NCBI GenBank assembly: GCA_031393795.1
Contig: JANMWE010000197.1
Span: 1-9,478 of the forward strand
Reading direction: 5' to 3'
DNA from: CAMLHU01 sp031393795
Lineage (GTDB): Bacteria; Gemmatimonadota; Gemmatimonadetes; Gemmatimonadales; GWC2-71-9
Length of the DNA: 9,478 nt
Shown: positions 1-7,331 of the stretch, in pieces
Layout of the letters: every line of letters starts with the position of its first letter
Position numbering within the stretch: position 1 is the stretch's first letter
Program-made: the position numbers and the translations under genes
Notes under the pieces: generated by a model
The model's input: only the letters and a program-made list of their open reading frames with translations
Databases searched by the model: none
What the model was told of the DNA's origin: nothing

Positions 1-48
1 CTCCCTAGCCCCCACCCCCCGAGGGGTCTAATTTTCCCGCCTCCCACT

Positions 49-2298
49 ATGTCCTTCACCGACGCCTGGCTCACCACCGCCCTCGAACCGCTCCTCCCCC
101 CGGGGGAGCTCGATCGGTTGCGCCCGGCACCGGACCAACCCCAGGTCTCGCTCTGGGAAAAGGTCGTCTCCGCGGGCCTCCTCACCGAGCCGCAGGTGGT
201 GAAGGCGGCGGCCGATCGGTACCGTTTCCCCCTCGCCGATCTCGCCAACCTCTCGATCGTCAAGATCCGCGACGCGATCCCCGAGAGCCTCGCCCGGCGC
301 TTCGGCGTGGTCCCCACCCGGATGACCGATTCCTTTCTCGAGGTCGCGACGGCCAACCCGTTCGACCTCGAGGCGGAGAAGATGCTCGCCTTCGCGACGG
401 GGCGCGAAGTGCGGATGCAGCTGGCGGGGCCGAGCAAGATCCAGGAGAAGCTCGAGGAGATCTACCGGCCCGAGAACGTGGTCGAGAACCTGCTCCAGAA
501 TCTCGAGGAGTCGGAGATCACCCAGATCGAGGAGGAGGTCGACGCGGACGACCTCCTCGTCTCGACCGAGGAGGCGTCGGCCCGTCCGGTCGTGCGCCTG
601 GTGGACGCCATCCTCTCGGAAGGGATCATCGCCCGGGCGAGCGACATCCATATCGAGCCCTCCGAGGGAGGGGTGGTGGTGCGGTACCGCATCGACGGCG
701 TGCTGGTGCAGAAGATGAAGATCCCGCGCGCCGCGGGGGTACCGCTCATCTCGCGGATCAAGATCATGAGCTCGCTCGACATCGCCGACCGGCTCCGCCC
801 GCAGGACGGGCGGGCGCGCGTGGCGGTCAACGGCCAGCCGGTGGACCTCCGCGTGTCGACCCTTCCCGCCTCGTACGGCGAGAAGGTCGTCATCCGTATC
901 CTCAACGCCCAGGCCACCGCCCTCGACCTCGAGGCGCTGGGGCTCTTCCCCGAGGAGACCAAGGCGCTGCAGGATCTGCTCGACAACAAGGACGGGATCA
1001 TCCTGGTCACCGGCCCCACCGGGTCGGGCAAGACCACGACGCTCTATTCCGCCGTCCGTTACGTGCAGGACGAAGGGGTCAACATCGTCACGGTGGAAGA
1101 CCCGGTCGAATACCGGCTCTCCAACAACATCGTCCAGGTGCAGGTCAACCCGAAGGCGGGGCTCACCTTCTCGAGCGCCCTCCGTTCGATCCTGCGGCAG
1201 GACCCCGACGTGGTCCTCATCGGCGAGATCCGTGACGCGGAGACCGGCTCCATCGCGGTGCAGGCCTCGCTCACGGGCCACTTGGTGCTGAGCACCCTCC
1301 ACACCAACGATGCGCCGAACGCGGTGACGCGCCTGGTGGACATGGGGATGGAGGGGTTCAAGATCGCGTCGGCGCTCCGCGGGGTGGTCGCGCAGCGGCT
1401 GATGCGGCGGCTCTGCCCGGTCTGCCGCGAGGTCTCGACCGAGCCGGTGCCCGAGAAACTCCGCAAATTCATCCCCGACGGGGCGACCCTTCACCGCGCC
1501 GTGGGGTGTCCTGAGTGCGCGATGACCGGTTTCCGGGGCCGGTTCAGTGTGGTCGAAGTGATGGTGATGACGACGGAGCTCGAGCAGCTCATCGGCTCCA
1601 ATGCCCCGCCCGACAAGCTCGCCGCCTCGGCCCGGGCAGGCGGGATGAAGACCCTCTGGGAATGCGGGCTCCGGCACGTGCTCGAGGGGCACACGAGCGT
1701 GGACGAGCTCCTGCGGGTCACCGACGTGCCGGTCGCGACCCCGCGTCCCTCGGTCAAGGTGCCGACGCCGGCCCCGCGCACGACGCCCTCGGCGGGAAGC
1801 GCGGTGCTCACGAACCATTCCGTATCCGGCGGCCACCACGCCCCGACCGACGTTCTTGAAGGGCTCGAATTGGTCGAGGAAGATGGCGTCCCCGCAGTCG
1901 CCCCCGGCACCGCAGGACGGGGACGCACGGTGCTCGTGGTCGACGATGAGGACCACCTGCGGAAACTTCTGTGCGACCTCCTCCAGCGTGAGGGGTATCG
2001 GACGGTCGAGGCGCGCGACGGGGCGGAGGCGATCTCACGGGTGGACCAGCACAACCCGGACCTCATGCTGCTCGACCTGAACCTTCCAGGGCTCGACGGC
2101 TACGGGGTCTTGGCGCAGCTCCGTTCCCGCCCCGACACCCGCCAACTCCCGGTGGTGGTGCTCACCGCCAAGGGCGACGAGGACAACGAGGTCCGCGTCC
2201 TCCAGGCCGGTGCCGACGATTTCCTGACCAAGCCGTTCCGGGCCCGCGCGCTCTACGCCCGCCTCGAAAAGATCCTCCATCCGCGTCGCGCGCTCTAG
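49..2298 (+). CDS. GspE/PilB-family secretion/pilus ATPase fused to a C-terminal receiver domain
   Basis: This 749-residue protein is a cytoplasmic hexameric ATPase of the type II secretion / type IV pilus assembly family, which powers pilin or pseudopilin polymerisation. An N-terminal MshEN/T2SSE_N-like region spans about 10-150. The ATPase core follows, with Walker A GPTGSGKT at 322-329, the Asp box TVEDPVEY at 348-355, Walker B with catalytic Glu393 (LIGEIRD) and the His box ending STLHTN at 415-420. Four cysteines at 456, 459, 487 and 490 form the zinc-binding CxxC pair typical of assembly ATPases and usually absent from PilT retraction motors. A Pro/Thr-rich linker (about 565-624) leads to a complete receiver domain (625-745) with acidic DDE at 632-634, phospho-acceptor Asp676, Thr706 and Lys728. 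A receiver here is not the standard GspE/PilB layout and suggests phosphorylation-controlled activity. No other pilus gene is in view, so the GspE versus PilB choice is open. The ATG at 49 is the first in frame; no Shine-Dalgarno sequence is evident. Confidence 0.93.
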   Translation: MSFTDAWLTTALEPLLPPGELDRLRPAPDQPQVSLWEKVVSAGLLTEPQVVKAAADRYRFPLADLANLSIVKIRDAIPESLARRFGVVPTRMTDSFLEVATANPFDLEAEKMLAFATGREVRMQLAGPSKIQEKLEEIYRPENVVENLLQNLEESEITQIEEEVDADDLLVSTEEASARPVVRLVDAILSEGIIARASDIHIEPSEGGVVVRYRIDGVLVQKMKIPRAAGVPLISRIKIMSSLDIADRLRPQDGRARVAVNGQPVDLRVSTLPASYGEKVVIRILNAQATALDLEALGLFPEETKALQDLLDNKDGIILVTGPTGSGKTTTLYSAVRYVQDEGVNIVTVEDPVEYRLSNNIVQVQVNPKAGLTFSSALRSILRQDPDVVLIGEIRDAETGSIAVQASLTGHLVLSTLHTNDAPNAVTRLVDMGMEGFKIASALRGVVAQRLMRRLCPVCREVSTEPVPEKLRKFIPDGATLHRAVGCPECAMTGFRGRFSVVEVMVMTTELEQLIGSNAPPDKLAASARAGGMKTLWECGLRHVLEGHTSVDELLRVTDVPVATPRPSVKVPTPAPRTTPSAGSAVLTNHSVSGGHHAPTDVLEGLELVEEDGVPAVAPGTAGRGRTVLVVDDEDHLRKLLCDLLQREGYRTVEARDGAEAISRVDQHNPDLMLLDLNLPGLDGYGVLAQLRSRPDTRQLPVVVLTAKGDEDNEVRVLQAGADDFLTKPFRARALYARLEKILHPRRAL

Positions 2299-2307
2299 CG
2301 TCGTCCG

Positions 2308-2775
2308 ATGAGCGGCATCGCGGTGCGCTACATCGACGTCTACATCCTCCGGCGCGTTTCTGACGCGTGGGAGCTTCTCACGTTGCGCCGGGCGGCCGGG
2401 ACGCGTTGCACGGGCGCCTGGGAAGTGGTGCACGGGCACCTCGAGGACGGAGAGCGCCCCGTCGCCACGGCCCTGCGCGAGCTGCGGGAAGAGACCGGGT
2501 TCGAGGCCGAGCGGGTCTACAACCTGAGCCGGGTGGAGACCTTCTATCGCCACGCCACCGACGAGGTGGCGTTGATCCCCGTGTTCGTGGCGATGGTCAG
2601 CGGAGGCCTGGAGCCCGTGCTCGGCGCCGAGCACGATGCCTGGCGCTGGCGCTCACTGGCCGAGGCGGGAGCGACGCTCGCGTGGCCGAGGTCGGCCCGG
2701 GCGCTGGAGGATATCGCGCGGATCTTCGCGGGTGTGGATGCGGGGCCGCTCGAGGACGTCCTACGAGTATGCTAG
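2308..2775 (+). CDS. NUDIX hydrolase
   Basis: This 155-residue soluble protein contains a perfect Nudix box (GX5EX7REUXEEXGU) at residues 43-65: Gly43, Glu49, then R57-E58-L59-R60-E61-E62-T63-G64-F65. These residues bind the metal and catalyse hydrolysis of nucleoside diphosphates linked to another group. The size and the preceding WEVVHGHLEDGE stretch recall small dNTP or dihydroneopterin-triphosphate pyrophosphatases of the NudB type, but the substrate cannot be fixed from sequence alone. The ATG lies 9 nt after the stop of the ATPase gene, so cotranscription is likely. The stop codon lies inside the first codons of the next gene (ATGCTAG arrangement, 7 nt overlap), which suggests translational coupling to the secreted beta-helix protein. 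There is no clear functional link among these three neighbours; they may simply share a transcript. Confidence 0.9.
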   Translation: MSGIAVRYIDVYILRRVSDAWELLTLRRAAGTRCTGAWEVVHGHLEDGERPVATALRELREETGFEAERVYNLSRVETFYRHATDEVALIPVFVAMVSGGLEPVLGAEHDAWRWRSLAEAGATLAWPRSARALEDIARIFAGVDAGPLEDVLRVC

Positions 2776-4241
2776 GCCACAGGTCACAGGCGTCAGGCCT
2801 CGGATGGCGGGTCCGGTGGATCACCACCGTGGCCTGTGGCCTGTTGCCTGTGGCCTTGTTGATGGCCCCCATGCCCCCGTGCACCGCGTTGCCGCGAGCC
2901 GGGGTCCACGTTTCCGGCGACATCCGGATCTGCCCCGGGACCTACCGGATCGCCGATCCGCACGAGGGTGGGGTGCTGGTCGTGACCACGTCGGACACCC
3001 GGCTCGACCTGAGCGGGGTCACGATCGAGAGCGGCGACTCGGTGCCGGCGCGGTTCACCGGAGTCGGGATCCTCGTCCAAGGGGCCGATCGGGTGACGAT
3101 CACCGGGGGGCGGATCCGCGGCTATCGCTGGGGGATCCGCCTCGAAGGAGGGACCGGGCACCGGGTCGAGGACCTGGCCCTCTCCGGGTCGCGCGCCCAG
3201 CGGCTCCGCTCCACCGACCTCAAGTACGACGAGAAGGACTGGCTCGACATCTTCCACCCGGAGTCCACTCTGGCGTATGGCGGGGGGCTGGTGCTGCTCG
3301 ACACCGATCGCGCCACGGTGGCCCGGGTCCACGCCAATGGGGCCCAGAACGGGATCGCCCTGATCCGCGCGCGGAACTCCTGGCTCACCGAGAACGACCT
3401 CTCCGGCAACAGCGGCTGGGGGATCTCCCTCTGGGCGTCGAGCGGGAACACGATCCAGCGGAACGTCGCGCACCACAACGTCCGGTGCGAGGCCCCCACC
3501 TGGAGCCGCGGCTGCGACTCGGCGGGGATCCTCCTGCGCGATCGGAGCGATTCCAATCTCGTGGCCGACAATGACCTCCGCCGCTCCGGCGACGGCTTCT
3601 TCCTGAGCGGCGAGCGCGGGGTGGTGCGACCGTCCAACGGCAACCTCGTGGTGCGGAACGACGCTTCGGGCTCGCCGCACAACGCCTTCGAGTCCACCTT
3701 CAGCACCGCCAACACCTTCGTCGACAATCGCGCCGACAGTTCGGCGTTCGGCTACTGGCTCGGCTATAGCACGGCGACGCTGGTGCGGGGGAGCACGATC
3801 GTGGGGAGCCGGCAGGCCGCGATCGCCATCGAGCACGGCAGCGACAACGAACTCTCCCGCAACGTGATCGTCGGGGGAGCGGTCGGCATCCACCTCTTCG
3901 CCCCGCACGAGGACGACCAGCCGAGCCGGGGCACGGTGCTTTCCCGGAACACCATCGGCGGGACGGCGAAGGCGGTGGTACTGGAGCGGAGTTCGGGGAT
4001 CACGGTGGTGGGGAACATCTTCGACGACATCGGCGATGGGCTCGTGGGGGACGCCGCGGCGATCGACGCCCGGGTCACCGGGAACGTCTTCCTGACGGTC
4101 CGCGGGTGGTTCGTCGATGCCCCCGACCTCAACGCCGGCGGGAACTTCTGGGCCACCGCCGATGAGCGCGCCGCCCAGGCCCGCGTGCGGGGCCGCGTGA
4201 CGGTGCTCCCCTGGCGGCCGGCGAGCGACGCGGGGTACTAG
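2769..4241 (+). CDS. secreted right-handed parallel beta-helix (PbH1/NosD-like) protein
   Basis: This 490-residue protein begins with a long basic n-region and a hydrophobic segment (about 17-40, TTVACGLLPVALLMAP), consistent with Sec export or a membrane anchor. The mature part is a run of beta-helix coils with recurring patterns such as GILVQGADRVTITGGRIRG, NGIALIRARNSWLTENDLSG, WGISLWASSGNTIQRNVAHH, AGILLRDRSDSNLVADNDL and VVLERSSGITVVGNIFDD. These are typical PbH1 / CASH-domain coils, as in NosD and polysaccharide-active enzymes. No catalytic motif could be recognised, so lyase, epimerase or purely structural roles are all possible. The first ATG, at 2769, overlaps the NUDIX stop by 7 nt. 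The open frame extends upstream to 2367, but that part reads through the NUDIX gene and is not credible. The codons for the n-region and the hydrophobic segment sit on a 7-base-unit inverted repeat (2773-2857), unusual for coding DNA. Confidence 0.85.
   Translation: MLGHRSQASGLGWRVRWITTVACGLLPVALLMAPMPPCTALPRAGVHVSGDIRICPGTYRIADPHEGGVLVVTTSDTRLDLSGVTIESGDSVPARFTGVGILVQGADRVTITGGRIRGYRWGIRLEGGTGHRVEDLALSGSRAQRLRSTDLKYDEKDWLDIFHPESTLAYGGGLVLLDTDRATVARVHANGAQNGIALIRARNSWLTENDLSGNSGWGISLWASSGNTIQRNVAHHNVRCEAPTWSRGCDSAGILLRDRSDSNLVADNDLRRSGDGFFLSGERGVVRPSNGNLVVRNDASGSPHNAFESTFSTANTFVDNRADSSAFGYWLGYSTATLVRGSTIVGSRQAAIAIEHGSDNELSRNVIVGGAVGIHLFAPHEDDQPSRGTVLSRNTIGGTAKAVVLERSSGITVVGNIFDDIGDGLVGDAAAIDARVTGNVFLTVRGWFVDAPDLNAGGNFWATADERAAQARVRGRVTVLPWRPASDAGY
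2773..2857. repeat. inverted repeat built from 7-base tandem units
   Basis: The left arm (2773-2800) is four consecutive heptamers: TAGGCCA, CAGGTCA, CAGGCGT, CAGGCCT. The right arm (2830-2857) is four heptamers of the complementary type: TGGCCTG, TGGCCTG, TTGCCTG, TGGCCTT. The arms pair at about 22 of 28 positions across a 29-base loop. The repeat covers the NUDIX stop codon and the signal region of the beta-helix gene, so a hairpin could form in the mRNA just after the start codon. Because the unit is 7 bases, gain or loss of one copy would shift the downstream frame. Copies are diverged, so current instability is uncertain. Confidence 0.75.
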
Positions 4242-4249
4242 GGAGTCCA

Positions 4250-4328
4250 AAGGCGCTCGAGATGCGAAAGGCGCGATAGAGGGATCCGATCGGAACCGCT
4301 CCCGCGCCTTTCGCGCCTCACGCGCCTT
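4250..4328. terminator. imperfect inverted repeat between convergent genes, possible bidirectional terminator
   Basis: The spacer between the stops of the beta-helix gene (4241) and the histidine kinase gene (4335) is almost entirely an imperfect hairpin. Bases 4260-4275 pair with 4303-4318 (14 of 16; shared core GCGAAAGGCGCG), and 4250-4256 pairs with 4322-4328 (AAGGCGC with GCGCCTT, perfect). The loop is about 27 bases. The right arm, read on the minus strand, is a near-tandem of AGGCGCG-containing 9-base units. The position fits a two-way terminator, but no U-tract follows either arm. It could equally be a copy of a dispersed intergenic repeat. Confidence 0.55.
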
Positions 4329-4334
4329 GTGCAG

Positions 4335-6392
4335 CTACCCGCCTACCTCCCCGATCGCCCCCCGCAGTTCCCGCAGATCGAACGGCAGCGATACGACACG
4401 GACGCCGTTGGCGCGGAAGCGCTCGGCCTCCGCCGCGAGGGCTGGGGGGAGGGCGGCGAAGATCCTGCCCCGGAGCGCGGGGCGCTCCGCCAGGAGCACC
4501 GTCGCGGCCGCGCCCCGTCCCGGCCAGTCCAGCCGACCGCTGACCAGCACGGCGTCCCAGCGGTCCTGTTCCAGGCGGAGCAGGGCCTCACCCCCGGAAC
4601 GGACGGACTCGACGAGGTGGCCGTCGGGGCTGAACAGCGCCGTGACCAGCCGCTCGGATCGTGGATCGTCATCCACCAGCAGGATGCGCCGTCCCGGCGC
4701 CGTCGGGGTCTTGAGCGGGCTCACGGCGGCGGCGGGGAGGCGGAGCGAGAAGACCGCTCCACCCTTCGGGGCCTGGCCATACTCCAGCCGGCCGCGATGC
4801 GCCTCCGCGATGCCGTAACTGATCGAGAGACCGAGCCCCGTGCCTTGGCCCGGCTCCTTGGTCGTGAAGAAGGGGGTGAAGAGCAGCGGCACGTGCTCGT
4901 CCTTCACCCCCGGTCCGTTGTCGGTGACCGAGAGCCTGGCCTCCGACCCCGAGACGGCCGTATCGATCCGCACCACGCCGCTCCCCGGGAGGCGGGTCGA
5001 GCCGACCGACTGGACCGCGTTGGTCAGCAGGTTCAGCACCACCGACTGCAATTCGTACAGGTCGCCGTCGACCTCGACCGGCCGCGGTGCGAGGTGCTCC
5101 TCCAGCGTGATGGCCCTGATCCGGAGCTCGTACGCCACGAGTTGCGTCGTCCGGGCCACGACCTCATTCAGGTCGACGCGCGACCGCTCCGGCGCCCCTT
5201 TCCGCGAGAAGGTGAGGAGGTTCCGCACGATCCGTCCGGCCCGTTCCGCCTGGTCGCGGATGACTTTGAGGTGCTCGCGCGCCTCGGGTGTGGTCTTGGC
5301 CTGCTCCACGAGGAGCTCGGCGAGCCCCGCGATCGAGGTGAGAGGATTGTTGAGCTCGTGCGCGACGCCCGAGACCAGCTGCCCCACCGCGGCCAGTTTT
5401 TCGTTCTGCATCAGCTGGGTCTCGAGGGCGCGCTGTTCGGTCACGTCCTCGATCAGGACGACACCCGCCGCGGCGCGTCCGTCCCTCACCGGAGCGGCAG
5501 TGAGGCGGAGGATCCTCCCTGCGCCGGGCAAGCGCACGGTAAGCGGCGGCGGGGGCTCGTCGCGGTGCAGCGCGGTGACCATCGCGGCGGCCCCCTCGCC
5601 ACCGGGGCCCAGGAGGGTGGCGAGCTCCGCCCCGGCGAGCGATTCGACCGGATGACCGAGGATCCGGGCGAGGGCGGTGTTGCCGCGCTGCACCCGGCCG
5701 TTGGCGTCGAGGACCGCGACCCCCTCGGTCAGCGCGTCGAACGCGGTCTCCCACTCTTCCTTGCCTCGCCGCACCATCTCGACGAAACGGGCGTTGGCGA
5801 GGACCACGGCAGTGTGGGTCGCTACCGTCGAGAGGAGGCTCAAGTCCTCCGCCGAGAAGGGTCCCGCAGTGTGGCCGGTGACGCCGATGACGCCGAGTGA
5901 CACTCCGTGAGCCCGGAGTGGGGCGATGGCGGCGGTCCGCGCCGCAAGGCCGGGGAGGATCGTGACCGCCGGTCCGTTGGTGGACTGGGTCTCGATGTGG
6001 CCGGCCTCGAATGCCTGGAGCGCCAGCCCTTCCGAATCGCGCGGTACGATCCGTCCCGCCAGGTTCGTCACGTCTCCCTCGGCCCCCGCCACGCGCAGCG
6101 GCCCGCCCCCCGGCTCGGCCAGGAGCACGAAGGCGCCCTGCGCGTGCAGGAAGCGCAAGGTGTAGCGCGCCACCTGTTCGCCGATCCGCTCCACCTGGAG
6201 CGAGTCGGAGAGCACGTAGCTCAATTCCTGGAGCGAGAAGAGCTCGCCCATCCGTCGGTCGAGCTGTATGGCGAGCTGGGCCAAGCTCCGCTCCGCCGCG
6301 TCCGCCCGCCGGGCGGCCGCGATCGACCGGAGGACCGCGGCGAGGGTGATGGCCCCGGCCAGGACGGCAAGGAGCCACCCCAACGCGGTCAT
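4335..6392 (-). CDS. membrane hybrid sensor histidine kinase (GAF-PAS-HisKA-HATPase-degenerate receiver)
   Basis: This 685-residue inner-membrane kinase starts with one transmembrane helix (about 4-24) and a short coiled coil. A GAF-like sensor domain follows (about 65-203), then a PAS domain (about 211-320). HisKA holds the phospho-acceptor His345 in the motif GVAHELNNPLTS. The HATPase domain has the N box NLLTNAV (454-460), DNGPG (491-495), an F box FTPFFTTK (505-512) and GTGLGL (517-522). The C-terminal receiver-like domain (568-680) keeps the acidic triad Asp574-576, but the phospho-acceptor position reads Ser618 (VLVSGRL) and the conserved Lys position reads Leu669 (SLPF). Phosphotransfer to this domain is therefore unlikely. 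The ATG at 6392 lies 2 nt after the acyltransferase stop, with a GAGGGGAAG Shine-Dalgarno-like stretch about 9 nt upstream. The longer open frame reaching 6965 overlaps the acyltransferase and is rejected. No dedicated response regulator is adjacent. Confidence 0.92.
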   Translation of the reverse strand: MTALGWLLAVLAGAITLAAVLRSIAAARRADAAERSLAQLAIQLDRRMGELFSLQELSYVLSDSLQVERIGEQVARYTLRFLHAQGAFVLLAEPGGGPLRVAGAEGDVTNLAGRIVPRDSEGLALQAFEAGHIETQSTNGPAVTILPGLAARTAAIAPLRAHGVSLGVIGVTGHTAGPFSAEDLSLLSTVATHTAVVLANARFVEMVRRGKEEWETAFDALTEGVAVLDANGRVQRGNTALARILGHPVESLAGAELATLLGPGGEGAAAMVTALHRDEPPPPLTVRLPGAGRILRLTAAPVRDGRAAAGVVLIEDVTEQRALETQLMQNEKLAAVGQLVSGVAHELNNPLTSIAGLAELLVEQAKTTPEAREHLKVIRDQAERAGRIVRNLLTFSRKGAPERSRVDLNEVVARTTQLVAYELRIRAITLEEHLAPRPVEVDGDLYELQSVVLNLLTNAVQSVGSTRLPGSGVVRIDTAVSGSEARLSVTDNGPGVKDEHVPLLFTPFFTTKEPGQGTGLGLSISYGIAEAHRGRLEYGQAPKGGAVFSLRLPAAAVSPLKTPTAPGRRILLVDDDPRSERLVTALFSPDGHLVESVRSGGEALLRLEQDRWDAVLVSGRLDWPGRGAAATVLLAERPALRGRIFAALPPALAAEAERFRANGVRVVSLPFDLRELRGAIGEVGG

Positions 6393-6394
6393 GT

Positions 6395-7231
6395 TCAGGG
6401 CTTCCCCTCGCCCCCGCCGCGCTGGGTGGAGACCGCGTCGGCGGGCGCGTTGGGTTTCACCCGGATCGACTTGGCGGGGATGCCGACATTCACGTGATAG
6501 GGGCGCACGTCCTTCGTCGCCACGGCCACCGCCCCCACCATCCCGTTCCGGCCGACCCGCACCCCCGCCAGCACCGTGGCGTGATAGGTGATGCGGACGT
6601 CCTCCTCGAGGATGGTCCGAGCGCTGGTCACGTCCTTCTGGTCGACGATGCTGTGGGTATGACTGTAGATGTTGGCGTAATCGGAGATGCTCACCCGATC
6701 GCCGAGCGTGAGTCCGCCGCGATCGTCGAGCAGGACGTGGCGATGGACCACGACGTCGTCGCCCACCTCCAGGTCGTACCCGAAGGAGAGTTCGACGAAC
6801 TGGAAGGCCTTGAAGTTCCGGCCGCAGCGGGCAAAGATGTGCCCCGCCAGCAGCCGTCGGAGCCGAAGCCCGATCTCGACATTCTGGCCTCCCATCGGGG
6901 AGCGGTCGAACGAGTACCAGAGCCAGAGGAGGGGCTTCACCCGGGCGAACTTCGCCTGATCGCATTCGGCGTAGTACTCGGGCTCGAGGGTGATGTGATG
7001 CGGGTCGAGCGCCAGGAGCGCCGCGCGGGTCGCGGGTGGGGTGGCGGGGTCGGCGAGGGTCCGGTCGACGTCGAGACCAGGATACCAGATCTGCGCCAGG
7101 GTATCGCGGGCGATGCAGTACCAGTCGGCGCCGGGGGCGGCGAGCGCCCGGCCGAGCGCGGCGAGCCAGTCGGCGGCGACCTGCTCGCTCGTTTCGGGGA
7201 GCGCGACCTTCCTGAGGGGGCGGAGGACCAT
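6395..7231 (-). CDS. acyltransferase with left-handed beta-helix (hexapeptide repeat) domain
   Basis: This 278-residue protein has a helical N-terminal region (1-130) that I do not recognise, then a left-handed beta-helix at about 135-255 with hexapeptide-repeat coils (for example LEVGDDVVVHRHVLLDDRGG, LTLGDRVSISDYANIYSHTH, VGRNGMVGAVAVATKDV, IPAKSIRVKP). This is the fold of trimeric O- and N-acetyltransferases such as the maltose acetyltransferase/NodL/WbbJ type. His191 and His193 in YSHTH are candidate catalytic residues. The acceptor is unknown; cell-surface sugars are the commonest targets. I chose the ATG at 7231; a TTG 39 nt upstream (7270) is also open but lies in the AT-rich control region. 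Its stop is 2 nt from the start of the histidine kinase gene, so the two form an operon. The C-terminal tail is Gly-rich and probably disordered. Confidence 0.87.
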   Translation of the reverse strand: MVLRPLRKVALPETSEQVAADWLAALGRALAAPGADWYCIARDTLAQIWYPGLDVDRTLADPATPPATRAALLALDPHHITLEPEYYAECDQAKFARVKPLLWLWYSFDRSPMGGQNVEIGLRLRRLLAGHIFARCGRNFKAFQFVELSFGYDLEVGDDVVVHRHVLLDDRGGLTLGDRVSISDYANIYSHTHSIVDQKDVTSARTILEEDVRITYHATVLAGVRVGRNGMVGAVAVATKDVRPYHVNVGIPAKSIRVKPNAPADAVSTQRGGGEGKP

Positions 7232-7239
7232 GGGAGTAA

Positions 7240-7245
7240 AGTATG
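7240..7245 (-). promoter_or_regulatory. possible -10 element for the acyltransferase-kinase operon
   Basis: Read on the minus strand, CATACT (five of six matches to TATAAT-like elements of the form TATACT) lies only 8 nt upstream of the chosen ATG at 7231. Initiation from it would give an almost leaderless message. No convincing -35 partner was found; TTGCAG lies about 19 nt upstream. This is a weak call. Confidence 0.3.
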
Positions 7246-7254
7246 CGAGCGGCG

Positions 7255-7283
7255 TTGACGTTGCCTGCAATTCCGACTAAAGT
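7255..7283 (+). promoter_or_regulatory. sigma70-like promoter for the porin/flavoprotein operon
   Basis: TTGACG (7255-7260, five of six to TTGACA) is separated by exactly 17 bases from TAAAGT (7278-7283, four of six to TATAAT), facing the porin gene. Transcription would begin near 7290 and leave a leader of about 40 bases that contains the Fur-like palindrome. The local drop in GC compared with the rest of the window supports a real control region. Confidence 0.55.
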
Positions 7284-7290
7284 TTACAGC

Positions 7291-7300
7291 TTTCTAGAAA
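7291..7300. promoter_or_regulatory. perfect 10-base palindrome near the predicted transcription start
   Basis: TTTCTAGAAA is self-complementary over 10 bases and lies between the predicted -10 element and the Fur-like box, close to the expected start of transcription. It could be part of a second operator in the divergent region or a chance AT-rich palindrome. Nothing in the sequence decides this. Confidence 0.3.
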
Positions 7301-7306
7301 ATCACT

Positions 7307-7321
7307 TGAAAACCATTCTCA
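7307..7321. promoter_or_regulatory. Fur-box-like operator
   Basis: The 15-mer TGAAAACCATTCTCA matches the 7-1-7 Fur consensus TGATAATNATTATCA at 11 of 14 informative positions. Its halves are TGAAAAC and (reverse complement) TGAGAAT around the centre base 7314. It lies 11 nt before the porin ATG and about 25 nt downstream of the predicted promoter, where bound Fur-Fe(II) would block early transcription. This is a sequence match only; Fur, Zur and related regulators share similar palindromes. Its position just upstream of a porin and flavoprotein operon makes an iron regulator the best guess. Confidence 0.6.
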
Positions 7322-7331
7322 TTCATATTAC

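Noticed and set aside
28..1956. Long minus-strand open frame (642 codons) opposite the ATPase gene
   Set aside because: Its translation is Arg/His/Asp-rich without motifs, as expected antisense to a high-GC gene; the plus-strand protein has full family motifs.
2367..2768. Upstream extension of the beta-helix reading frame
   Set aside because: It would read out of frame through the NUDIX gene, whose Nudix box is perfect; the ATG at 2769 places an export signal at the N-terminus.
2793..4250. 485-codon minus-strand open frame opposite the beta-helix gene
   Set aside because: Composition is an Asp/Pro/Arg/Val-rich shadow; the other strand has regular beta-helix repeats and an export signal.
4329..5900. 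Long plus-strand open frame opposite the histidine kinase
   Set aside because: Low-complexity Arg/Glu/Gly composition with no recognisable domain; it is the antisense shadow of a clear kinase.
6393..6965. Upstream extension of the histidine kinase reading frame
   Set aside because: It overlaps the acyltransferase and translates to Arg/Gly-rich sequence; the ATG at 6392 gives an N-terminal membrane helix and a Shine-Dalgarno.
7232..7270. TTG start 39 nt upstream for the acyltransferase
   Set aside because: The extra 13 residues lie in the control region and add nothing recognisable; the ATG at 7231 is preferred, though not proven.
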